From the NCBI GenBank assembly GCA_027064585.1, contig JAMOPI010000010.1, positions 1 to 64,000 on the forward strand: a DNA stretch of 64,000 nucleotides, read 5' to 3'. The number at the start of each line of letters is the position of its first letter. The first letter of the stretch is position 1. The position numbers and the translations under genes were made by a program. The notes below the pieces were generated by a model. That model had not been told where the DNA came from. It saw nothing but the letters and a program-made list of their open reading frames with translations, and did not search any database. Of this stretch, positions 1 through 12,244 are shown one piece after another. Source of the stretch: Candidatus Desulfofervidaceae bacterium. GTDB taxonomy: Bacteria; Desulfobacterota; Desulfofervidia; Desulfofervidales; Desulfofervidaceae.

Positions 1-117
1 CAAAGGTTAAAGGAGCGGGACAGGAAGTTAAGGGAGGCCAGGGCAGCCCGCCTTGAGCAGTTTAATAAATTTAAAACCACCTTAATTGCGAAGCCTAATT
101 TGTCCAATTCCCGCTGA
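1..117 (+). CDS. C-terminal end of an unrecognised protein (cut by window edge)
   Basis: An open frame enters from the left edge and stops at TGA 115-117. It gives about 38 residues, rich in Lys, Arg and Glu at first (QRLKERDRKLREARAARLEQ) and then ending AKPNLSNSR. The charged, helix-like stretch is compatible with a coiled coil but is too short to assign a family. It lies directly before a broken transposase, so it may be part of the same decayed mobile DNA or the end of an ordinary gene. No function is claimed. Confidence 0.35.
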   Translation, partial: QRLKERDRKLREARAARLEQFNKFKTTLIAKPNLSNSR

Positions 118-204
118 ACCAGGACAGAAAAAGCCCCTGGAACTTGGATCAGAAAAAATCTTTGTTAAAAGAATACATTTTGAGGAAAAGGATGAATAAG
201 GACA

Positions 205-580
205 AAAATTAAACTTAAAGTTTATTTTTAAGTTAGCACAAAATTTCTTTAGAAAAAAGTCCCGCAAGCATTCTGTAGGTAGGCCAAAGACCTATAGCGA
301 TGCCTTTATTTTGACTCTTCTACTCTATCAGCTTCTGAGGGGGCTTTCGTATAGAGAAGTAATGGAAAAAGCTTCTTCACAATTTTCTTGTATTCCTTCC
401 CTTTCCACTTATCATTACCGAAATATGCCATTTGGATATTTCTGTTATGCTAGAATTTCTTACATTTGAGGTAAGACAATTCTTATCCGCGATGGGACAG
501 GCTTCAGCTACAATGAGATATATCCTTTAAAACTCTACAGAGGCACTCAAACTTAAAAGACAAAAAATTTTTAGCCTGCA
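205..580 (+). pseudogene. Remnant of a DDE transposase
   Basis: One reading frame translates to a transposase-like N-terminal region containing HSVGRPKTYSDAFILTLLL and then QLLRGLSYREVMEKA, the usual look of IS4/IS5-type DDE transposases. After an in-frame TGA it continues with ILIRDGTGFSYNEIYPLKLYRG, where the Asp of RDGTGF fits the first catalytic Asp of the DDE triad. Further stops follow at about 550-575 and the C-terminal half with the other catalytic residues is missing. No intact copy lies in the window. The exact IS family cannot be fixed by eye. Confidence 0.7.
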
Positions 581-592
581 AGAAAGTCAGTT

Positions 593-1087
593 TCATGGCT
601 CTATTCTTTCAATCCAACTAATGCCATCAAAATCGGTATCTGATGAAAGGAGATATTTAAGATTAAACCTTTGCATTGTCTCTAAAACCAGAGCATCATT
701 CCCAAAAAGACCATAGGTTTCCATTATTGTTGGGAACTTTTTTAGAACTGAATAATTTACCTCTTTAATATCTAGTTTCAGGATTTCAATAAACTGTAGA
801 ACCTTTTTTACATCCTCTGCAAGCAGTTTTACCTTCTTTTTATCTTTCCTTAACCTTTGAGTTGCCTTATTTTCTATCCCGAATTTGACCTTTGCTGAGA
901 TTACCATTACTTTAAAAAGGACTTCATCTAAGATCCTTGTCGTTGTAACCAGATTTAGCCACCCAGTTTCAGCTAGCTTAAATATCTCTTTTGTATTGTC
1001 ATTACATTCTCCAGTAAAAAAGTAGATAAAGGCATTTGCATCAACAAATATTTTCTTTCGGTAAAGCCGTCTTACATCAAAATCCAT
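593..1087 (-). CDS. PIN-domain protein, probable VapC-like toxin ribonuclease
   Basis: The product of about 164 residues opens with MDFDVRRLYRKKIFVDANAF; Asp16 in FVDAN is the first PIN acidic residue. RILDEV gives the conserved Glu and GNDALV and SSDTDFDGI near the C-terminus give the later Asp residues. PIN domains of this type are Mg-dependent RNases, commonly the toxin of type II toxin-antitoxin pairs. I chose the ATG at 1087 because GAAGGG lies about 8 bases upstream; an in-frame ATG at 1102 is also possible. Either start overlaps the preceding gene, so the two are translationally coupled and the upstream gene is the likely antitoxin. Confidence 0.8.
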   Translation of the reverse strand: MDFDVRRLYRKKIFVDANAFIYFFTGECNDNTKEIFKLAETGWLNLVTTTRILDEVLFKVMVISAKVKFGIENKATQRLRKDKKKVKLLAEDVKKVLQFIEILKLDIKEVNYSVLKKFPTIMETYGLFGNDALVLETMQRFNLKYLLSSDTDFDGISWIERIEP

Positions 1088-1427
1088 AGTATAACCCTTC
1101 ATCTTCAGCTATTTTCCTGACAAAATCTTTATCATTTGTCTTTAAGAAACCGTAATATTCCTCAACCAAAAAGGTCTTTTCTGCATTTTTATAGAGCTCA
1201 AAGGCCTTTTGCTGTATCTGTTTATAGGTAGGCATCTTTCCTGTCTCTTTAGTTAAGATCCCAATGGCCTCAAATATGAATTTTTTCAAATATGCAGGGG
1301 TCTTTACCTTTCTTTTTAAACTCCTCCTATTGGGTGCCATTTTTCTTTTGTCCTTTAACCCCAATTCTTCCTTTACTTCTGCTATGTAACAGGTTTTAAA
1401 GGCATTTGGAGACGTAAGCCTTCTCAT
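1077..1427 (-). CDS. Unrecognised small basic protein, candidate antitoxin of the PIN toxin
   Basis: A 116-residue protein that I cannot place in a family. The N-terminal half is strongly basic (KDKRKMAPNRRSLKRKVKTP), then comes a predicted helical part (KKFIFEAIGILTKETGKMPT) and an acidic C-terminus (VRKIAEDEGLYYGF). It is the upstream partner of the PIN gene and overlaps it by 11 bases, the usual arrangement of antitoxin before toxin. AGGTAAAC-type sequence lies just before the ATG. The basic stretch could bind DNA or RNA. There is no visible ribbon-helix-helix or AbrB motif, so it is not a standard VapB by inspection. Confidence 0.6.
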   Translation of the reverse strand: MRRLTSPNAFKTCYIAEVKEELGLKDKRKMAPNRRSLKRKVKTPAYLKKFIFEAIGILTKETGKMPTYKQIQQKAFELYKNAEKTFLVEEYYGFLKTNDKDFVRKIAEDEGLYYGF

Positions 1428-1789
1428 CTGTTTACCTCCTTATTACAAATAATCTATTTCTTAGTTTATCCCAAAAGTTAGGACTGTCAATATTCGGACT
1501 GAAATTTAAAGAACAGGAGAGACCAGAGGTAGAGGTAGCCAAACAGATTTTTATAGAACTCACGGGCTAAAACCCTATTTTTTAAAGTGGGGATACAGCC
1601 CGATATTGGATGGTGACTTTGAAGTAGCGGGATATACCTTAAAACTGATGAAAATAAAGAGAGCGATAGTATTTGAACTTAACCAGAGAACACAAAATAA
1701 TACTTGGATACCTTAACCTATCACGCTGGGAGAGTCTGAAATCAAGTAAATTTTGGGTTATTGGTATTAATTGCCTTTTAAAAAGAGCC
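1428..1789. other. Non-coding, apparently decayed stretch
   Basis: No intact gene is visible. Two short plus-strand frames look protein-like but are broken: one ends QERPEVEVAKQIFIELTG just before a stop near 1570, and another shortly after reads LDGDFEVAGYTLKLMKIKRA before a stop near 1715. They could be pieces of one former gene with frameshifts, but I do not recognise the family. The stretch sits between the toxin-antitoxin pair and a truncated exporter gene, in keeping with a rearranged region. Confidence 0.4.
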
Positions 1790-2083
1790 ATGTTAAAAAC
1801 TCATATGCCCTATTTTTTTCTTCCCATTATTGCCTTTTTTATTGGAATGATTGCCGTCCAAGCTGGGGTCTCAGGGGCATTCCTTCTCTTGCCTGTTCAG
1901 ATTAGTCTGCTTGGCATTACCTCGCCTGTAGCCAGTGCTACCAATCTGGCCTATAACATCATTGCCATTCCTGTAGCGGTTTTGCGTTTTAAAAAAGAAA
2001 AAAGGTTCATCCTACCTCTTATCTTAGCCATTATTGCTGGGGCTGGTCCTGGTGTCCTGCCCCCATGGGGGGCAGGACAATAG
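1790..2083 (+). pseudogene. Truncated TauE/SafE-type membrane permease (N-terminal third)
   Basis: From the ATG at 1790 the frame reads MLKTHMPYFFLPIIAFFIGM and continues through QAGVSGAFLLLPVQI, SPVASATNLAYNI and FILPLILAIIAGAGPGV. This matches the N-terminal part of TauE/SafE (DUF81) anion or sulfite exporters, which are about 250-300 residues with seven to eight membrane segments. Only about two to three segments remain. After GPGV the frame runs into a GC-rich palindrome and stops (PPWGAGQ). An upstream TTG at 1673 keeps the frame open, but the extra residues are not family-like. The protein is unlikely to work as a transporter. Confidence 0.75.
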
Positions 2084-2743
2084 CCTCTTTAATTCTATGG
2101 CCACGATCCTTCTTATCTGTTTGAATGAAGGGTGAGAAAAACCAGGTGTCCACTTGGGTGTGTATAAAAGATCAGAAACAACCAAAATCGCCACTGCCTC
2201 GGCCTTGTGTTGATCTGTCCAACGAAAAAGTCCCTCTGTTTCCATGTCTATAGCCATTATTCCTTGAGTACCTAAAGAGATAACCGCTGTCCGATCAAGA
2301 ATATAGGGATTGTCTAAGGTAAAAATACTTCCTTCTAAAAAGGGTATCTTGAAGTGATTTTTTATCTCTTTTAAAAATCCTTCTGAGGCAAAAGATACTT
2401 CTTTATCCCTTGCTTCTTTAGGAATAATGACATCTCCAATCTTTATTTTTTTATTTATTCCTCCACACCATCCCCAAAAGATAAACCGTTTTGTTCCCCA
2501 TGTATAGAGATGTTCTAATATAAGAAATAATTGGGGCCGACCAAAACAAGGTCCAACGAGCGTCAAAGATGAAAATAAATAAAGTTTAGCCAGGACTAAA
2601 GAATGTTTTTTCTGTGGTTTGGGCATAAGGCTTAAAAAGAGCCTTAAATCTAAGGGATGGGCAATAATAAGGGCGGTTTCTGGCAAAGAAAACCTTTTGG
2701 GAATAGAAAGCACCCTTAATTGATTTGCTTCTGATAAAGGCAT
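2024..2743 (-). CDS. Nucleoside phosphorylase superfamily protein (PNP/UDP family)
   Basis: A 239-residue protein. The core FIFWGWCGGINKKIKIGDVI corresponds to the G-x-CGG-x-x-x-x-x-IGD phosphate/base-binding segment of uridine and purine nucleoside phosphorylases, and AIDMETEGLFRW is the conserved METE ribose-binding motif. AILVVSDLLY matches the late VSD segment. These enzymes cleave nucleosides with phosphate (some members are hydrolases such as futalosine or MTA hydrolase); substrate cannot be read from sequence. The last 20 or so residues (SCPPWGQDTRTSPSNNG) run through the palindrome and into the truncated TauE gene, so the C-terminus was probably altered by the rearrangement. It is followed upstream by the TrmO-like gene with a 9-base gap. 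Confidence 0.75.
   Translation of the reverse strand: MPLSEANQLRVLSIPKRFSLPETALIIAHPLDLRLFLSLMPKPQKKHSLVLAKLYLFSSLTLVGPCFGRPQLFLILEHLYTWGTKRFIFWGWCGGINKKIKIGDVIIPKEARDKEVSFASEGFLKEIKNHFKIPFLEGSIFTLDNPYILDRTAVISLGTQGIMAIDMETEGLFRWTDQHKAEAVAILVVSDLLYTPKWTPGFSHPSFKQIRRIVAIELKRLLSCPPWGQDTRTSPSNNG
2053..2079. repeat. 27-bp GC-rich perfect palindrome
   Basis: Two 12-base arms, TGTCCTGCCCCC and its exact complement, flank a 3-base loop (ATG). The palindrome lies exactly where the TauE-like coding sequence breaks off and inside the last codons of the convergent phosphorylase gene. There is no T-run on either side, so it is not a typical Rho-independent terminator. It may be a recombination scar or a transcript-end hairpin. 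Confidence 0.85.
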
Positions 2744-2752
2744 GTTTATCCT

Positions 2753-3175
2753 TTAAGGACAGTCTATAGGAGAAAAATAAAGCTTAATATCTAAGACAGG
2801 TGTCTTATCAAGGGCATCTAGACCTTCTACTGAAATTTTATTTTCCTCTATTTCTAAGATTTTCACCAATTCCAGTCCTATGGGATTGGGACGGTCTGGA
2901 CTACGGCTACAAAAAACACCTGTTAGACCCCTTTCTTGGGCCAGGCGTGGACAGACCTCAAGGGTAGTTCTGCTGGCCAGGTGAAACCAGCATAAAACCC
3001 AAATATAATCGCCAACCTTTAATCCCTTTATTGCCCTTTTAAATTGGGGATAAATAATAATTTTTCCTTTAACCTTTGCCTCTTGTCCTTGTCTTGGGGC
3101 CTCAGCCCGTGTCTTTAAAGGAGATTCAATCCAGCCTATCGGTTCTATTTCAATCCTGTATTTGCTCTGCTTCAT
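2753..3175 (-). CDS. trmO: TrmO/TsaA-like tRNA-methyltransferase family protein
   Basis: A beta-barrel TsaA (UPF0066) protein of about 140 residues. It begins IEIEPIGWIESPL, followed by QGQEAKVKGKI, and carries the signature SRSPDRPNPIGL at about residues 90-101 and LDALDKTPVLDIK near the end. In E. coli TrmO uses SAM to N6-methylate t6A37 of tRNA-Thr(GGU). This copy lacks the C-terminal extension of E. coli TrmO, as many short TsaA proteins do. An upstream TTG at 3184 is in frame, but the ATG at 3175 is the better start. The start overlaps the end of the aldolase gene by 26 bases, so the genes form one operon. Confidence 0.8.
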   Translation of the reverse strand: MKQSKYRIEIEPIGWIESPLKTRAEAPRQGQEAKVKGKIIIYPQFKRAIKGLKVGDYIWVLCWFHLASRTTLEVCPRLAQERGLTGVFCSRSPDRPNPIGLELVKILEIEENKISVEGLDALDKTPVLDIKLYFSPIDCP

Positions 3176-3794
3176 CCCATACAACCTTAACCTTCCTTAA
3201 TTGCGAGAGGCTCAAAGGAGTGATGGGTCCAAGACAGCGGGCTGTCCAGCAGATCTGGGCAATATGTTCAAGATTGTCCATAAGATCAAAGGCCTCAAAG
3301 AGATCTTTCCCCAGGGCCACAGCTCCATGTCTTTCTAAGATAATTACCCGACACTGCGGCAGAATAGAAAGTATACTTTCTGGCACCTCTCTTGTACCTG
3401 GAGTGCTATAAGGGGCAATGCCAATTTTAAGGGGAATAGCCTCTGGCAAGAAGGGATAGTCTAGCCGAAAGTCTACCATGGAAAGGGCGACGGTATAAGG
3501 GGGATGGGCGTGAACAATGGCACTAATGTCAGGCCTTCTTTCATAAATACTTAGGTGCATAGAAATTTCTGAAGTAGGTTTTCCCTCTCCTTCTACTACC
3601 CTTCCTTCTTTATTTACTACCAATAGGTCTTCCTTTCTTAAAAAAATCTTATTCCGCCGTGTCGGGGTAACCAGAAACTTTCCACCTTTTAAGCGAACAC
3701 TTAAATTGCCAGTGCTACCAGCAATGAGGCCACGATTATACAAGGCCCTTCCTACCAGGATCATCTCTTCTTTTAGTTGCTCTAACTCTGACAT
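3150..3794 (-). CDS. Class II aldolase/adducin-family sugar-phosphate lyase
   Basis: A 214-residue zinc-dependent class II aldolase of the L-fuculose-1-phosphate aldolase group. The N-terminus carries the SxGNLS loop (GSTGNLSVR), then KPTSEISMH (Glu76), HAHPPYTVA (His95, His97) and ERHGAVALG (His156), which together give the active-site Glu and the zinc histidines. Possible roles are fuculose- or ribulose-phosphate aldolase, or 5-deoxyribulose-phosphate aldolase / methylthioribulose-phosphate dehydratase. The last options would fit the nucleoside phosphorylase two genes downstream, since MTA or 5'-deoxyadenosine salvage uses such a pair, but no MtnA isomerase is in the window. It overlaps the CDP-alcohol phosphatidyltransferase gene by 13 bases. 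Confidence 0.85.
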   Translation of the reverse strand: MSELEQLKEEMILVGRALYNRGLIAGSTGNLSVRLKGGKFLVTPTRRNKIFLRKEDLLVVNKEGRVVEGEGKPTSEISMHLSIYERRPDISAIVHAHPPYTVALSMVDFRLDYPFLPEAIPLKIGIAPYSTPGTREVPESILSILPQCRVIILERHGAVALGKDLFEAFDLMDNLEHIAQICWTARCLGPITPLSLSQLRKVKVVWDEAEQIQD

Positions 3795-4378
3795 TCTGTT
3801 TTCTTCTCTTTTAAACTAGTTTTCTTCCAGACAAAATAAATGCGTTGAAGCACAGTGATATTACTCAAAAGGGCCAAAAGAGGAATGATATAATTTAAAA
3901 TGGAAAATAAGGCCCCAATGCCCAAAAGAATAATTCTTTCTGGCCTTTCTATAATACCAACATTACACTTTTCTTTTAAAAAGACCTCTGCCCTAGCCCG
4001 GACATAGGAAGTAAGAAGGCTGCCAGCAATGACAAAAAGGGTGCAAAAAAACAAAAAGACATCCCTTGTATGATAATAATAAAAACAAAGGCCAAAGAAA
4101 AAAAACAGATCAGCATAGCGGTCAATAACCGAATCAAGAAAGCCTCCAAAGACCGATACCCTTCCTGTGACACGGGCAATGGCCCCATCGGCCATATCAC
4201 ATAAGCCAGCCAAAAAGATAAAGAGACCGGCCAAGGGAAAAAGTCCAAATGCTAGCAGAAAACTGGCAATAACTGTAATAAGCAGTCCTAGAATGGTATA
4301 ACTGTTAGGAGAAATATATTTGGGCAGATATTTGACAATATACTTATCAAATTTTCCTCCCAGCTTTGCACTCAGCAT
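3782..4378 (-). CDS. CDP-alcohol phosphatidyltransferase family membrane enzyme
   Basis: A 198-residue integral membrane protein with about six hydrophobic segments. It has the diagnostic D-x2-DG-x2-AR-x8-9-G-x3-D-x3-D motif: Asp61, Asp64, Gly65, Ala68-Arg69, Asp82 and Asp86. Enzymes of the family move a phosphatidyl group from CDP-diacylglycerol to an alcohol such as glycerol-3-phosphate or inositol-1-phosphate, with release of CMP. The RPERIILLGIG segment resembles the phosphatidylinositol-phosphate synthase subgroup, but the acceptor is not certain. It is the first gene of the minus-strand operon; its promoter must lie in or beside the repeat element copy at 4429-4717. Confidence 0.85.
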   Translation of the reverse strand: MLSAKLGGKFDKYIVKYLPKYISPNSYTILGLLITVIASFLLAFGLFPLAGLFIFLAGLCDMADGAIARVTGRVSVFGGFLDSVIDRYADLFFFFGLCFYYYHTRDVFLFFCTLFVIAGSLLTSYVRARAEVFLKEKCNVGIIERPERIILLGIGALFSILNYIIPLLALLSNITVLQRIYFVWKKTSLKEKKTECQS

Positions 4379-4428
4379 CTCACGCTCCTAAGGCAGGATA
4401 ATAACATAAGTTTTCTTTAAAATAAAGA

Positions 4429-4717
4429 CCCAAAATCCGCAATTACCCGACAAGAAATCCCGTAAGTGTGCTGTAATAAACAATTTTTTTAAAAAATACC
4501 TTTCGCCTAAAAGGTGAAAAATTTATCTTTTCCTCAAGATCAATCATAATTATAGCGCCTTCGCTCGCTCATGCGGTCAAGGGCAAGCCCGAAGGGCGCA
4601 GCAAGCGTAGACCCTTGACCATCTAACGAGGCCTTGGCGTATAATTTTTTGTAAGTAAGGAGGAAGGAAAACTCATCAATTTTTGCGGAATACTATAAAT
4701 CAATCGCGGATTTTGGG
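4429..4717. repeat. Dispersed TIR element, copy 1 (289 bp, internally deleted)
   Basis: The shortest copy of a three-member family in this window. The ends are imperfect inverted repeats: CCCAAAATCCGCAATTA at 4429-4445 and CAATCGCGGATTTTGGG at 4701-4717. Inside are the TTTCGCCT/AGGTGAAA palindrome near 4501-4519 and one stem-loop with arms GGTCAAGGG and CCCTTGACC (4575-4620). Relative to the other two copies about 200 bp are missing between the first and second GGTCAAGG boxes, as if these had recombined. No coding sequence is seen. It fills most of the 404-bp gap between two divergent genes. Confidence 0.85.
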
Positions 4718-4720
4718 TAT

Positions 4721-4749
4721 TTGCCCTCCAGGCCATTACCTGCTATAAT
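4721..4749 (+). promoter_or_regulatory. Candidate sigma-70 promoter of gyrA
   Basis: TTGCCC at 4721-4726 and a perfect TATAAT at 4744-4749 are 17 bases apart. The pair lies just outside the right end of the repeat element and 33 bases before the gyrA start codon. AGGGGTG at about 4771-4777 is the ribosome binding site. Confidence 0.6.
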
Positions 4750-4782
4750 GCGCTGGTATTTTTTAAAAAATAGGGGTGTTTT

Positions 4783-7227
4783 ATGGCAGAAACAGCAGAG
4801 AGAATCAGACCGGTAAATTTGGAAGAAGAGCTCAAGCGATCTTATCTTGACTATGCCATGAGTGTCATCATTGGGCGGGCCCTGCCGGATGTGCGGGATG
4901 GTCTAAAGCCTGTGCACCGGCGTATTTTGTATGCCATGAAAAATCTGGGTAATGAGTGGGATAAACCCTATAAGAAATCAGCCCGCATCGTGGGTGATGT
5001 TATCGGTAAGTATCATCCCCACGGCGATGCCGCTGTCTACGATGCCCTGGTGAGAATGGCCCAACCCTTTTCTATGCGCTATCCCTTAGTAGATGGACAG
5101 GGTAATTTTGGTTCTATTGACGGTGACCCGCCGGCCGCTATGCGTTACACCGAAGTACGCATGAGCAAAATTGCCCAAGAGTTATTAAAGGACATTGAAA
5201 AGGACACCGTTGACTGGATGCCCAACTATGACGGCACCCTTAAGGAACCGATTGTTCTACCCTCTCGTCTACCCAATTTACTTATCAATGGCTCTACTGG
5301 TATTGCTGTGGGTATGGCTACAAATATTCCCCCACATAATTTGGGCGAGGTCTGTGATGCCTTAATTACCTATCTAGAAAATCCCAATATTTCCCTTTCT
5401 GAATTAATAAAGATCATTCCTGGACCTGATTTTCCTACTGGCGGGATTATCTACGGCCTTGAAGGCATTAAAGAGGCCTACACTAAGGGAAAGGGCATTA
5501 TTACCGTAAGAGGCAAAGTGGAGTTTGAGGAAAGGCGGGGTAAAAAGTTAATTGTTATTAAGGAAATTCCGTTTCAGGTATCTAAGGCCAAGTTGATTGA
5601 AAAGATTGCTGCCTTGATAAAGGAAAAAAAGATAGATGGTATTACTGAAATCCGGGATGAATCAGACCGGGAAGGTATGCGGGTAGTCATTGAGCTAAGA
5701 AAGGGAGAAAACGAACAGGTAATTTTAAACAAGCTCTATACCTATACCCAACTAGAGATCAGATATGGCATCATTTTCTTGGCTCTAGTTAACAATCGGC
5801 CGGTGCTTTTAGGCCTAAAAGATATGCTGGCAGAGTTTTTAAAACACCGGCGTGAGGTCATTATCCGCCGCACCCAATATGAACTTAGAAAGGCCAAGGA
5901 CCGGGCGCATATCTTAGAAGGGTTAAAGATTGCCTTAGACAATATTGATGCCGTTATTGCCCTTATTAGGGGGGCCGAAAGCCCACTTGCAGCCAAAAAG
6001 GGGCTTATGACGCAGTTTGGCCTAAGCGAAAGACAGGCACAGGCAATTTTAGACATGCGCCTGCAACGTCTCACCCAATTAGAAAGGGGAAAAATCATTG
6101 AAGAATACAAGCAAATTTTAAAAGATATTGCTCGCTATGAGGCCATTTTAAAAAGCGAAGAATTGGTAAAAGAGATTATTAAAAAAGAACTGCTTGAAAT
6201 TAAACATAATTATGCTGATAAAAGAAAGACAGTTATAGAAGCCAAGCGAGAAAGTATTACGGTAGAGGATCTTATTCCCGAAGAAGAAGTCGTAGTTACA
6301 CTTACCTACCGCGGCTATGTCAAGCGTATAGGCCTTGACCATTATCGCAAGCAGCACCGGGGTGGAAAGGGCATTATTGGCGCGAACGTAAAGAAAGGCG
6401 ATTATGTACAAGATGTCTTTATTGCCTCTACCCATTCCTATCTCTTAATTTTTACCCAAAAAGGAACGGCCTATGCCTTAAAGGTGCATGAAATACCAGA
6501 GGCCGGACGCACGGCTGTAGGTAAGCCTCTTGTTAACTTGCTTTCTCTTTCGCCGAAGGAGAGGATTGCCTTTGTCTTGGCTACACCTGATTTTAAAAAT
6601 AAGCATTATGTTTTTATGGCCACCCAAAAGGGCTATGTGAAAAAGATTAACATCTCTGAGTTTGCTTATCTAGCCTCCACCACTAGGGGTATCCGGGCGG
6701 CCAATCTAGAAGAAGGAGATAGACTGGTGGCCGGTTGTATGACCAAAGGAGGAGAAGATGTTTTTTTGTTGACCCAAAATGGTATGAGCATTCGCTTCCC
6801 AGAAGAGGAAGTAAGGGCCATGGGTCGCACGGCCAGGGGGGTAATTGGGATTCGGCTTGATCGGGATGATTGCGTAGTAGGCATGGAAACCTTAAATAGA
6901 AATAACGATGGCTTTATCCTCATTGTCACTGCCCTAGGCTATGGTAAGAGGTGCCCTGTTGAATTCTTTAAGTCTCAGAGCCGGGGAGGAAAGGGCCTTA
7001 TTGCCATAAAACCTACAGAAAAAACAGGTAATGTCATTGGTATGGTACATGTGGAAAAGGATGATGAAATCCTGTTGATTACGACTAAGGGCAAAATTAT
7101 CCGTATAAGTGTCGCTGGTGTCTCTGTTTTAGGCCGTCAGGCCAGAGGTGTAAAGCTTATTAATTTAGAAAAGAATGAACAAGTGGCCGGTGTAGATAAG
7201 GTTATCAAAGAAGAAGTTGTTGAATAA
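4783..7227 (+). CDS. gyrA: DNA gyrase subunit A
   Basis: At 814 residues this is a full-length GyrA, the DNA-breaking and rejoining subunit of the A2B2 gyrase that introduces negative supercoils. [15 protein letters not shown] and the helix-turn-helix [19 protein letters not shown] are followed by the catalytic Tyr122 in [10 protein letters not shown]. The C-terminal half holds the beta-pinwheel DNA-wrapping domain with repeated blades and a GyrA-box-like stretch (KQHRGGKGI). Residue 83, a Ser in E. coli and a key quinolone contact, is Ala here, while Asp87 is kept. It precedes dnaN and gyrB on the same strand, a cluster often seen near replication genes, but dnaA and recF are not present. 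Confidence 0.97.
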   Translation: MAETAERIRPVNLEEELKRSYLDYAMSVIIGRALPDVRDGLKPVHRRILYAMKNLGNEWDKPYKKSARIVGDVIGKYHPHGDAAVYDALVRMAQPFSMRYPLVDGQGNFGSIDGDPPAAMRYTEVRMSKIAQELLKDIEKDTVDWMPNYDGTLKEPIVLPSRLPNLLINGSTGIAVGMATNIPPHNLGEVCDALITYLENPNISLSELIKIIPGPDFPTGGIIYGLEGIKEAYTKGKGIITVRGKVEFEERRGKKLIVIKEIPFQVSKAKLIEKIAALIKEKKIDGITEIRDESDREGMRVVIELRKGENEQVILNKLYTYTQLEIRYGIIFLALVNNRPVLLGLKDMLAEFLKHRREVIIRRTQYELRKAKDRAHILEGLKIALDNIDAVIALIRGAESPLAAKKGLMTQFGLSERQAQAILDMRLQRLTQLERGKIIEEYKQILKDIARYEAILKSEELVKEIIKKELLEIKHNYADKRKTVIEAKRESITVEDLIPEEEVVVTLTYRGYVKRIGLDHYRKQHRGGKGIIGANVKKGDYVQDVFIASTHSYLLIFTQKGTAYALKVHEIPEAGRTAVGKPLVNLLSLSPKERIAFVLATPDFKNKHYVFMATQKGYVKKINISEFAYLASTTRGIRAANLEEGDRLVAGCMTKGGEDVFLLTQNGMSIRFPEEEVRAMGRTARGVIGIRLDRDDCVVGMETLNRNNDGFILIVTALGYGKRCPVEFFKSQSRGGKGLIAIKPTEKTGNVIGMVHVEKDDEILLITTKGKIIRISVAGVSVLGRQARGVKLINLEKNEQVAGVDKVIKEEVVE

Positions 7228-7534
7228 ATGTTGAATTCATGTAAAATTAATTTGGAAATCATAGGCATGAAAAAGGCTAGGAAATTTGGTATAGTTAGAA
7301 AAATATTGGTTAGTTTTCAACATGACTTGTTGGGTTTATTGTTATTATTACTTTTTAAAACAGCTATTGTAAAATAAATAAATAAATAAATAAAAATGGT
7401 AGCAAAAGTTTTAAACATGCCAATATATAGCTTTTAATTTAAAAAATAAGATCAGGTATGTAATGCCAATTATTTGGTAATGATAAATAGAACAGTTGCT
7501 TTATTAGCTTAAAAACTTTCAAAGGAGAATACCA
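7228..7534. other. AT-rich intergenic region between gyrA and dnaN, with an AAAT repeat
   Basis: A 307-bp gap with very high A+T content. It contains about five tandem AAAT units (7371-7395). I see no gene, no convincing terminator and no cluster of DnaA boxes (TTATNCACA). It must hold the dnaN promoter; AAAGGAG at about 7521-7527 is the dnaN ribosome binding site. The AT-richness next to dnaN and gyrB invites the idea of an origin, but no box pattern supports it. Confidence 0.5.
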
Positions 7535-11725
<4,191 letters not shown>

Positions 11726-11729
<4 letters not shown>

Positions 11730-12244
11730 TTCAGCCTTTTCTTACAAGCTTCACAAAAATTGAATCCCTTTATGTCTGTATCCCTTATACTGTTTGAAAA
11801 GTGCATTACGCAATAGGGATTGGAACAGTGGGGAAGGCCATAAAGATGACCCAATTCATGCACTGCCTCTTTAAGGGTGCGTTCTAAAAACAAATCTTTG
11901 TCCTCTGGCAGGCCATAAAAAGAGGGATGCAAACGAAAAAGGCTAATCACGGCTACATTTCTACCTATGGCTGCCTGGCCAAAGATAAAGTTAAGGTGAG
12001 GGGCATATAAGTCTACCTCGGTAATCCCTAAAATAAGTTTATCTTCTTTTTTTAGAGGAAGTAGGGCCTCTAAAAAAGGGAAAGAAAGATATTGTCCTCG
12101 CTGCGGGTTATAGGCAGGAGGAAGGGGTAGGATAGAGTGTAGTTCTGTAGAAAGATTAAAAATAGATGGCAGTTTATCTTCTAAAAAACTGACTGCCTCT
12201 AAATCTACGCCCTTAAAGGGCACAAGGAGAATTTTTTTAGGCAT
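11726..12244 (-). CDS. Archaemetzincin-family zinc metalloprotease
   Basis: A 172-residue protein with the archaemetzincin signature: His129-Glu130-x2-His133-x5-His139-Cys140-x4-Cys145-x-Met, and then the pair Cys164/Cys167 in FCEACKKRL. The HExxH and third His bind the catalytic zinc; the four cysteines bind a second, structural zinc in known members. The family is common in archaea and rarer in bacteria; its substrates are poorly known. It overlaps gpmI by 8 bases upstream and fdhD by 4 downstream, so it is co-translated with them, but this context does not explain its role. Confidence 0.9.

Noticed and set aside
82-267. A 61-residue frame on the minus strand
   Set aside because: It lies opposite the transposase remnant, has no good ribosome binding site and no family-like sequence.
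1495-1715. TnpB or other transposon gene remains
   Set aside because: The broken frames did not show the RuvC or zinc-finger motifs of TnpB. I could not assign them.
2024-2743. Futalosine hydrolase (MqnB) or MTA phosphorylase as a firm name
   Set aside because: The fold family is clear, but specificity residues and context do not single out one substrate.
7228-7534. Replication origin between gyrA and dnaN
   Set aside because: The stretch is AT-rich and next to dnaN, but I find no cluster of DnaA boxes and no dnaA gene in the window.
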